From positions 1-18,790 of the forward strand of contig JAKAAD010000007.1 in the NCBI GenBank assembly GCA_021802305.1: a DNA stretch of 18,790 bases, written 5' to 3'. Every line of letters starts with the position of its first letter. The first letter of the stretch is position 1. The notes beneath the pieces are model-generated. The model saw only the letters and a program-made list of their open reading frames with translations. It searched no databases and was not told the origin of the DNA. This document shows, piece by piece, positions 8,185-14,514 of the stretch. This DNA is from a bacterium (lineage in GTDB: Bacteria > Chlamydiota > Chlamydiia > Chlamydiales > Rhabdochlamydiaceae). The translations under genes and the position numbers were made by a program.

Positions 8185-8938
8185 AGCGTGCTGTTGCATT
8201 GCTCAAAAGCTCTTGCACGGTTCCTGAAAGAACTACTTTGCCCTCTTGCATAATGTAGCTTCGATCCACCACAGAAAAGATTTCGCGTGCATTGTGATCA
8301 GTGATGAGCACGCTAATGCCGCGGTTTTTGAGATGGCGGATGAGGATTTTTACATCCTGAATAGCGAGGGGATCGATGTTTGCAAATGGTTCATCCAGGA
8401 GAAGAAGAGAGGGTTCGCGGATCAAGGCTCGCGTGATTTCTAAGCGACGCCGTTCTCCTCCTGATAAAGTACATGCGCGCTTTTTCGCTAAAGGAAGGAG
8501 ATGGAGTTCTTGGAGAAGTTCAGAGAGGCGGATATTGCGATCTGTTTTAGATAGGTCGAGCATTTCTAAAATGCAAAGTAAATTTTGTTCTACAGTGAGG
8601 GAAGGGAAAATAGAAGGTTCTTGCGCAAGATAACTCATCCCTAACTTTGCTCTTTCGTGTATAGGGAGCGCAGTAATGTCCTTGCCTTGGAAAAAAAGTG
8701 TGCCTTCATCTGGTCGAATGAGGCCAATTGTCATGTAAAAAGCGGTCGTTTTTCCCGCTCCGTTAGGGCCAAGAAGTCCTACGACCTCTCCGGGTGCAAT
8801 AGAGAATTGAAGGCCATCGACGACATGTTTGCCATTATATGATTTGATGAGAGCCTGAGCTTGAAAAAGAGGGGGGAGGGCCTTTTTCTTCGCCCCAGGT
8901 GGAGGAAGCTTAAGGTGTTCTAATTCTAATTTCATCAT
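8153..8938 (-). CDS. lptB: LPS export ABC transporter ATP-binding protein LptB
   Basis: LptB is the ATPase that powers extraction of LPS from the inner membrane by LptFG and its passage along LptC-LptA to the outer membrane. The 261-residue protein has Walker A GPNGAGKTT (57-65), Q-loop Gln106, signature LSGGE (158-162), Walker B LLLLDEP (178-184), and the H-loop in ITDHNAREIF, the LptB/YhbG-specific form. An N-terminal extension of about 24 residues, rich in Pro and Lys, makes it slightly longer than E. coli LptB. The ATG overlaps the lptA-like stop in an ATGA, implying translational coupling. It is the last gene of the dapB-kdsA-lpt operon. Its tail is convergent with, and overlaps, the glycosyltransferase gene. 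Confidence 0.96.
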   Translation of the reverse strand: MMKLELEHLKLPPPGAKKKALPPLFQAQALIKSYNGKHVVDGLQFSIAPGEVVGLLGPNGAGKTTAFYMTIGLIRPDEGTLFFQGKDITALPIHERAKLGMSYLAQEPSIFPSLTVEQNLLCILEMLDLSKTDRNIRLSELLQELHLLPLAKKRACTLSGGERRRLEITRALIREPSLLLLDEPFANIDPLAIQDVKILIRHLKNRGISVLITDHNAREIFSVVDRSYIMQEGKVVLSGTVQELLSNATARSIYLGKDFSL

Positions 8939-10347
8939 TTTCGATGGAGGAGTTGATTGAGTTCTTCTTCGTGTAGCGTAAAGCGCACTTTTCCAATGCC
9001 TTTTGCAACCGTATGATTTTGTTCAGGGTCATAGATGAGATGCACTTCAGGGGCTTGCATCTGGACATTTTCTTTAACATCGTGAAAGAGGACCTGACTT
9101 CCGGGATCGGCTGAGAGCACAAGTGTGCGAGTCAAAGGAGAGTACATCGCGCGATCTGCTATGGCGGTGCGTTCCATTTCCGGAGTGCGTAGACGAATGT
9201 GGCCCTTCAAATGGATGCGTACAAGAGAAGCACGTCCTTCTGCAGCAGAGTATTCCGCAATGGCGTGATCTGCAAAGAGATGACATTCTTTGCCTTGATA
9301 GAAAAGCTGTTCATTTTCTGAAAGAGGTTCTACGCTTTCTGGACTATCAAAATAGATGACGTGCTTGGATCGATCCATTGTCACTTTCCCATGACAGGTA
9401 AGATGATGGAGTTCCCCTGTTGCCGGATCTTGGTACGTAAGTTCAGTATTGCCCAAGCATTCGGCATAACAAAAATCAAACCGATGCTGTTCTTCTCCTT
9501 TCAGAAAGAGCTGATCATTAGTAGTCAGATGGCCAAAAATGGGTTCATCAAGAACTACCTGGCCACGCAAAGTGAGGAGATGCTTTTGATGGTCTAGAAA
9601 AAGTTCGTGAGCGCGAAAAGAACCATTGCTTTTCTTCTCTAACGAAGAGACGAGCACACCTCGAGGTTCTTGGAGAGTAAGGATTGCATTCTGAATATCT
9701 AATGTAGCACTTGTAGCATCAATAACATCACTTCCGCGGGTGAAGCGGCAGAAACCCAGATCCTCTTTAGAGAAGGCGGAGAGCAGGGGATGTGCTGGAT
9801 TTGATTTATCGTAAAGTGCGCGGTTGCAAGACAATTCGCACTGCGTTCCATATTGGATATGAACATCTTGTTCTCCTTGAAGCGCAGTAAGCACGTAGGA
9901 TAGATCTCCTTTTTCCCCAAAAATTTTTGCACAAGTAAGCTCTGCATGTACGGCTTGCATGATGAGGGAAAGAGGTTCTCCTTTCACTTGCAATTGCTCG
10001 GAGTAAACAATGGGATGTCGTTCTCCCAACAGCGTTCCTTTTAAGGAAAGAAAATCGAGATCGGCGCGTTCGCAAGTAAGTTTTGAACGATCTTTAAAGA
10101 GGAGTTCTACGGCTTTATGCAATGAAATGTGCGAGAAGGGAAAATCTTGGTGAGGTTCTTGCTTGGTCAAAATTGCTTCTTCCGCAAGTAGAACGCCTAA
10201 ACTATGGTGCAGTTCCACATTTCCGGAAAGTGTAAGCACATTGCCATCAAAGCTTGCATGTTTTGAATGGAGAGACCCCGTTTCTTGCGCATGACAAAGG
10301 AGAGGTAACAATAAGAGAAAAAGGAATATAAGGCGCTTATGGTGCAT
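8935..10347 (-). CDS. lptA: LptA/OstA-like periplasmic LPS-transport protein, long form
   Basis: The protein likely forms part of the periplasmic beta-jellyroll bridge that carries LPS from LptC to LptD. From the start at 10347 it has 470 residues and opens with a signal peptide (MHHKRLIFLFLLLLPLLCHAQ). It then shows OstA-type segments such as HASFDGNVLTLSGNVELHH, followed by further strands of the same character, for example ALYDKSNPA, HLLTLRGQVVLDEP, LHHLTCHGKVTMDRS and IRLRTPEMERTAIADRAMY. This is more than twice the length of E. coli LptA (about 185), so it probably contains several OstA modules. The frame extends upstream to 10428, but that would put the signal peptide inside the chain. 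The chosen ATG overlaps the lptC-like stop by 11 nt. Function is inferred from the repeats and from its place beside lptB. Confidence 0.85.
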   Translation of the reverse strand: MHHKRLIFLFLLLLPLLCHAQETGSLHSKHASFDGNVLTLSGNVELHHSLGVLLAEEAILTKQEPHQDFPFSHISLHKAVELLFKDRSKLTCERADLDFLSLKGTLLGERHPIVYSEQLQVKGEPLSLIMQAVHAELTCAKIFGEKGDLSYVLTALQGEQDVHIQYGTQCELSCNRALYDKSNPAHPLLSAFSKEDLGFCRFTRGSDVIDATSATLDIQNAILTLQEPRGVLVSSLEKKSNGSFRAHELFLDHQKHLLTLRGQVVLDEPIFGHLTTNDQLFLKGEEQHRFDFCYAECLGNTELTYQDPATGELHHLTCHGKVTMDRSKHVIYFDSPESVEPLSENEQLFYQGKECHLFADHAIAEYSAAEGRASLVRIHLKGHIRLRTPEMERTAIADRAMYSPLTRTLVLSADPGSQVLFHDVKENVQMQAPEVHLIYDPEQNHTVAKGIGKVRFTLHEEELNQLLHRK

Positions 10348-10927
10348 CGAGAGTAGCCATAAATTGTTGAGCAGTAAATTGAGGAATTTTCCCTGTGAGA
10401 ACGAAAGAGACCGCGGCTGCTTTTCCATGCAAAAAGGGAGGAGGCATCGGCGCTTCTGTCGGCAAGTCCGTGCCTTGCATGCGGATCAACGAAAGGGCAG
10501 CCTCTTGTACCGCAAATTCATAGGAACGAAAACGATATGTGCCCATCCTTGCTTCTAATAAGCGCAACTGTTGCATGGGGGTCCCTTCTTCTTTGTATAG
10601 TTTATCTTGAATAAAGCATCGCATAGGGGATGCATTTTCGACGATGTCAAAGTTGCGATTCGTTGGTTTAATGACCAAAGAGGAGGTTTCCCCGATAATG
10701 CGATGGTGTAAGCGAGATCCTTCTTCTGTGGTTACATAAAGATCTTTCACAACGCCTTTTCTTCTTTGTTCTAATTGACTGAGCGATTTTGCAATAGCAT
10801 CTCGTTTGGCAAGGCGCATGTAGCGTTTCACATCCTGCATTTGCACTCTAGAAAAAGAGAAAATAAACAGTAAAATCCCGAAGGAAAAGCAGGTAAAAAC
10901 TATGTAGGTGAAGCGTTTGTAGGACAT
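10337..10927 (-). CDS. Membrane-anchored LptC-like protein
   Basis: This is a 196-residue protein with a single N-terminal membrane segment (about residues 6-26, FTYIVFTCFSFGILLFIFSF), then a short coiled or basic stretch, then a beta-rich soluble part (SRLHHRIIGETSSLVIKP). That topology and its position directly before lptA and lptB fit LptC, the bitopic inner-membrane protein that passes LPS from LptFG to LptA. I recognise no sequence signature that proves the LptC family, and I recall the Chlamydia gene in this place as a conserved hypothetical. The ATG at 10927 lies inside kdsA (28-nt overlap) with a weak ribosome-binding site, so translation is probably coupled. Confidence 0.7.
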   Translation of the reverse strand: MSYKRFTYIVFTCFSFGILLFIFSFSRVQMQDVKRYMRLAKRDAIAKSLSQLEQRRKGVVKDLYVTTEEGSRLHHRIIGETSSLVIKPTNRNFDIVENASPMRCFIQDKLYKEEGTPMQQLRLLEARMGTYRFRSYEFAVQEAALSLIRMQGTDLPTEAPMPPPFLHGKAAAVSFVLTGKIPQFTAQQFMATLDAP

Positions 10928-11745
10928 AGATGTATGATTTCGTAAATGGGAAGAATTTGATGTAAGAGGGCAGTAAGCCCGTTAATGGGAAAGACGGTTT
11001 TTGGATCGCTTTTAGCCTCTTCGGGTCGAGGATGAGATTCAATGAAGAGGCAATTGCAGCCCGCTGCGATCGCTGCACGAGTGAGCGTCGGAATGTATTG
11101 CCTCTCTCCGCTAGATGCATGGCCAAGTCCTCCAGGTAATTGAACGGAATGCGATGCATCATAGCATACGGGGTAGCCGTATCCTTGTAAAATGGGGATA
11201 CTTCGCATATCGCTCACGAGGTTATTGTACCCAAAACTAGTACCGCGCTCTGTGAGCAAAATGGATTCATTTCCCATAGCTACGATTTTTTTTATGACAT
11301 TTCCCATATCCCAAGGAGCCATAAACTGTCCCTTTTTTACGTTGATGACAGCCCCAGTGGCAGCAGCTGCAACGATGAGATCTGTTTGGCGACATAAAAA
11401 GGCGGGGATTTGGAGCACATCGCAGATTGCTCCGGCTTGCTTGGCTTCTTCGGGTGTATGCACATCTGTTAGGATAGGAATGTCGAACTCTTTTTTCACG
11501 CGTTCTAAAATGCGCAATCCCTCTTCTATGCCAGGGCCTCGATAGGAGTTGAGAGAAGAGCGATTGGCTTTGTCGTAGCTCGATTTGTAGATCCAGCGCA
11601 CATGATCATGGGCACTAAAAATCTCGTGAAGCATTTGAGCGGATTCCATGGCAAGTTGTTCGTTTTCAATCACACAGGGGCCAGAGATAACGACGAGCGG
11701 TTGATGTTCACCGATCCAAAAATCTTTCACTTGTACATTTTTCAT
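10900..11745 (-). CDS. kdsA: 3-deoxy-8-phosphooctulonate synthase KdsA
   Basis: KdsA condenses phosphoenolpyruvate with arabinose 5-phosphate to give Kdo-8-phosphate, the committed step to the Kdo of LPS. At 281 residues it is full length. Family segments are SGPCVIEN (21-28), SYDKANRSS, ILTDVHTPEEA, PAFLCRQTDLI, KKGQFMAPWDMGN, YDASHSVQLPGG and ESHPRPEEAKSD. The Cys in SGPCVIE, where E. coli has Asn, together with the His, Glu and Asp of the later motifs, marks the metal-dependent class. The ATG at 11745 has a strong AAGGAG at 11749-11754 and lies inside dapB (38-nt overlap). It supplies Kdo in the same operon as the LPS export machinery. Confidence 0.97.
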   Translation of the reverse strand: MKNVQVKDFWIGEHQPLVVISGPCVIENEQLAMESAQMLHEIFSAHDHVRWIYKSSYDKANRSSLNSYRGPGIEEGLRILERVKKEFDIPILTDVHTPEEAKQAGAICDVLQIPAFLCRQTDLIVAAAATGAVINVKKGQFMAPWDMGNVIKKIVAMGNESILLTERGTSFGYNNLVSDMRSIPILQGYGYPVCYDASHSVQLPGGLGHASSGERQYIPTLTRAAIAAGCNCLFIESHPRPEEAKSDPKTVFPINGLTALLHQILPIYEIIHLCPTNASPT

Positions 11746-12427
11746 ACACTCCTTCTACACAGTCTTCAAAAGTATAAAACCCAGCAGGTTTTCCTACGAG
11801 CCATTTAGCTGCTATGAGGGCTCCGCGAGCAAAAGCATCTCTATTATGGACGGTGTGTTTGATTTCAATGCGCTCATTTCCGCACTCGAAGAGAACAGAA
11901 TGTTCGCCAATCACTTCCCCTATGCGCATAGATTGGATGGGAATCGCTTGGTTGGATTGTTTACTTGCCTGCGCAAGAATTTCTGCGAGCATAAGCGCTG
12001 TTCCACTGGGAGCATCTTTTTTTTGCATATGATGTGTTTCGACAATGGCGATACGCGCATTGGACAGAGTGTGCGCAAGGGAAGAGGCAAGTTGTTGAAA
12101 GAGCGTCATACCATAACTAAAGTTGGGAGAATAAAGCAGAGGAATCGTTTTTGCAGCATGTTTCATTGCACTCATCTCTTTTTCTCCAAACCCGGTTGTG
12201 CCTATCACAAGAGGATGCGCAGCTGATTGTGCTATGGCAAGATGTGCGTGCAATCCTTCTTTAGAGGAAAAATCAATAGCAACATCACAAGGAGCGCCTC
12301 GATGTACGACAGTAAATCCAAAATCGCGCATGGCTAATGCTTCAATGCGCGTTCCCATTTTTCCTGATCTACCAAAGAGGGCAAGTGTAAGGGAAAGATG
12401 GTTCATGGTATTTGCAAGTATACACAT
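11708..12427 (-). CDS. dapB: 4-hydroxy-tetrahydrodipicolinate reductase DapB
   Basis: DapB reduces the dihydrodipicolinate intermediate with NAD(P)H on the way to meso-diaminopimelate and lysine, and so supplies chlamydial peptidoglycan. The sequence has the dinucleotide-binding GRSGKMG, then VAIDFSS, GTTGF, SPNFSYGM and the catalytic ETHHMQKKDAPSGTA. The start is uncertain. ATG 12427 has GGGAG at 12434-12438, 6 nt away, and is preferred. ATG 12406 gives the more usual N-terminus but lacks a ribosome-binding site. TTG 12445 has GGAGG 10 nt upstream. The protein is 239 residues from 12427. It is the first gene of the minus-strand operon. In C. trachomatis, as I recall, dapB lies with other lysine-pathway genes, so this linkage to kdsA is different. 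Confidence 0.94.
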   Translation of the reverse strand: MCILANTMNHLSLTLALFGRSGKMGTRIEALAMRDFGFTVVHRGAPCDVAIDFSSKEGLHAHLAIAQSAAHPLVIGTTGFGEKEMSAMKHAAKTIPLLYSPNFSYGMTLFQQLASSLAHTLSNARIAIVETHHMQKKDAPSGTALMLAEILAQASKQSNQAIPIQSMRIGEVIGEHSVLFECGNERIEIKHTVHNRDAFARGALIAAKWLVGKPAGFYTFEDCVEGVYEKCTSERFLDR

Positions 12428-12594
12428 AAGCTTCTCCCGACTCAAATGCCGGTCGCCTCCTTGCGAAATTCCCCATGTTTGAATGCATTTGTGTATACTG
12501 AAAATTTTAATTCAATAAAATCATTTCACATTTTTACATACATACTTTTCAAATAATTTGCTCGACCATAAAATGAATCCGGCGACCCGACAAT
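12428..12594. other. Divergent AT-rich intergenic region between dapB and the secretin gene
   Basis: This stretch must hold the promoters for the dapB-kdsA-lpt operon (minus) and for the secretin gene (plus). It is AT-rich in its middle (about 12488-12570). TATACT-like hexamers occur near 12494-12499, but I find no partner -35 at 16-18 nt on either strand that I would defend. No strong Shine-Dalgarno precedes the secretin ATG. Confidence 0.45.
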
Positions 12595-14394
12595 ATGATA
12601 AGGAAGTGGACCATTCTAACGTTTTTATTTGCATTCCCCCTGAGCTGTGAGCAAGGTGTAGATGTGCAAGAATACAATTTAGAAGCCGATGACCCTACGC
12701 AAAGTACATACGAAATTAACTTTTCAGATATTCATATCATCGAATTCATTCGTTTTGTGACGAAAATTTCTGGCAAGAACTTTGTCTTCAATAGCAAGGA
12801 ACTCAATTTTCACATCTCTTTGAGCACGGGAACGTCCGTATCCTCTGAGAAGGTCGTGCAAGCGTTGATTCAATTGCTCAAGCGCCATGATTTGTGCGTC
12901 ACAGAGGATGGGGATTACTACGTCATTCACAAAGTGCTGGAAGGGCAGAGCAAACCAAGCGAAGAAATGGAAAAATTCGCTAAACCTAAGATCATTCCAT
13001 CGACATTTTTCGTATACAAATTGCAAAACCGCCAAGGTGCAGAAGTGCATCAAGAGTTGCAACAAGTGGCTGCACAATGGCAAGAATGGGGAGGGGGAGG
13101 CGCGCTTCACAAACTTGTACAGGCAATCAAGGCGCTTCAGTGGATACAGGGGACAAACTCGCTGATTGCTTCTTCGGATTCAGAAACGTTAGAACAATTG
13201 GGCAAACTCATTGCTGATTTCGATCTGCCTGCAAAAAAAGAAGAATCTGTAGATGAAATCGCAAAAAAAGAGGAACCTGTACAAGAGGAAATTTCGCCTT
13301 ATACTTTTTTGACGTACAAGGTGCAATATCATGAAGGTTCTGAGATCGAGCAATCACTAAAAAAAATTGCAATGGATTTAAAGTTAGAACCCAATGCGCC
13401 AGCGCGCTTGATTTCTGCAATTCAATCTTTGCAATGGATCAAAGCCACGAATTCCCTACTTTGCTCTGCAGATCCAGAGACACTGGAACAACTCTATATG
13501 CTCATCGAGGATCTCGATCGACCCTTGCGACAAGTTTTTGTCGAAGTGCTCGTCATTGAAACGGATGTGCACCAAAGTACTGAATTTGGATTAGAATGGG
13601 CTGCAGGAGCACAGTATCGCAATCGCGTTGGTGGGACGGTGGGGCAATTTGCCCCCGGAAAAGATGGAGTCAGTTCTTTTGGACAATCGATGCAGAATCG
13701 AAGTAATCGTACGCCCGGGATTGCGAATATCCCACTTGGAGCAGGATTTGATCTTGGGATCATTGGGGATATTCTTTTGCACAAGGGCAAATCCTATCTT
13801 TCATTAGGGAGTCTTGTGCATGCTCTCCAAGGCGATGGGAAAAGCAAAATTGTCCTCAAGCAAAATATCATCACGCAAGACAACAAAAGTTCGACGATTT
13901 TTTGTGGAGATACAGTTCCCTTTACTGGATCCGTCGTGCAAACGGTTGGGCAAGGCCAGCAGACGACAGCAAATATCGATTACCGAGATATTGGAGTGCG
14001 GTTGAACATAAAAACGCGGTTGGGCCAAGGGGAGATCATTACTCTTGATATCGAAGAAGAGATTTCAGAAACCGTTGATGCGCTCCCTACTGCAGTTACA
14101 AATTCTGTGAATGGGATTCGCACGACAAAGACCAACATGGCTACCTCTGTACATGTACCTGATAAGCATTTCTTGGTGTTGAGCAGCATGATTCGCAATG
14201 CGCAAGCCCATCATAAGATGGGATTGCCATGTCTGGGAGGAATTCCTGGGCTTGGGGCTTTATTTAGTAAAACGAAGAACGATCAAGAAAAGCGCAATGT
14301 GTTGATTTTTGTCCGGCCTCATATCATCCATTCTTTTGAAGATTATCAAAATTTAACGGACACGCAAGAAGAACATCCGCAAGATGATGCTTGA
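12595..14394 (+). CDS. gspD: GspD-family outer-membrane secretin
   Basis: Secretins form the large outer-membrane ring of type II, type III and type IV-pilus systems. This 599-residue protein begins with a hydrophobic signal segment (TILTFLFAFPLSC) and then an N0-like domain (about 36-112, with INFSDIHIIEFIRFVTKISG). Two clearly homologous N1-like modules follow (about 136-212 and 235-310). Each ends in a copy of LQWI-x-TNSL then S-(D/A)-x-ETLEQL. The secretin barrel occupies about 310-575, with VPFTGSVVQT, YRDIGVRLNIKTRL, and LGGIPGLGALFSKTKNDQEKRNVLIFVRPHII, the type II (GspD) form of the C-terminal signature. No gsp neighbours are in the window, so the system it serves is inferred; a pilus or divergent type III secretin cannot be excluded. 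The start ATG lacks an obvious ribosome-binding site. Confidence 0.88.
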   Translation: MIRKWTILTFLFAFPLSCEQGVDVQEYNLEADDPTQSTYEINFSDIHIIEFIRFVTKISGKNFVFNSKELNFHISLSTGTSVSSEKVVQALIQLLKRHDLCVTEDGDYYVIHKVLEGQSKPSEEMEKFAKPKIIPSTFFVYKLQNRQGAEVHQELQQVAAQWQEWGGGGALHKLVQAIKALQWIQGTNSLIASSDSETLEQLGKLIADFDLPAKKEESVDEIAKKEEPVQEEISPYTFLTYKVQYHEGSEIEQSLKKIAMDLKLEPNAPARLISAIQSLQWIKATNSLLCSADPETLEQLYMLIEDLDRPLRQVFVEVLVIETDVHQSTEFGLEWAAGAQYRNRVGGTVGQFAPGKDGVSSFGQSMQNRSNRTPGIANIPLGAGFDLGIIGDILLHKGKSYLSLGSLVHALQGDGKSKIVLKQNIITQDNKSSTIFCGDTVPFTGSVVQTVGQGQQTTANIDYRDIGVRLNIKTRLGQGEIITLDIEEEISETVDALPTAVTNSVNGIRTTKTNMATSVHVPDKHFLVLSSMIRNAQAHHKMGLPCLGGIPGLGALFSKTKNDQEKRNVLIFVRPHIIHSFEDYQNLTDTQEEHPQDDA

Positions 14395-14419
14395 CTCTCG
14401 GAGTTCGAGCTTTCAGAAT
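14391..14419 (+). promoter_or_regulatory. Candidate promoter for tRNA-Arg
   Basis: TTGACT (14391-14396, 5 of 6 consensus bases) overlaps the secretin stop codon. It is followed after 17 nt by CAGAAT (14414-14419, 4 of 6). Initiation near 14426 would place the start about 15 nt upstream of the mature tRNA. This is a plausible but unproven promoter, which would also serve the downstream gene. Confidence 0.4.
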
Positions 14420-14440
14420 ATAGATCAAACAGAGTGATTT

Positions 14441-14514
<74 letters not shown>

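Noticed and set aside
10348..10428. N-terminal extension of the lptA-like frame
   Set aside because: It would bury the signal peptide and lies inside the lptC-like gene; ATG 10347 directly starts the signal peptide.
14396..14412. CTCG...CGAG mini-hairpin after the secretin stop, as a terminator
   Set aside because: The stem has only 4 bp and no T-run follows; it lies within the candidate tRNA promoter spacer.
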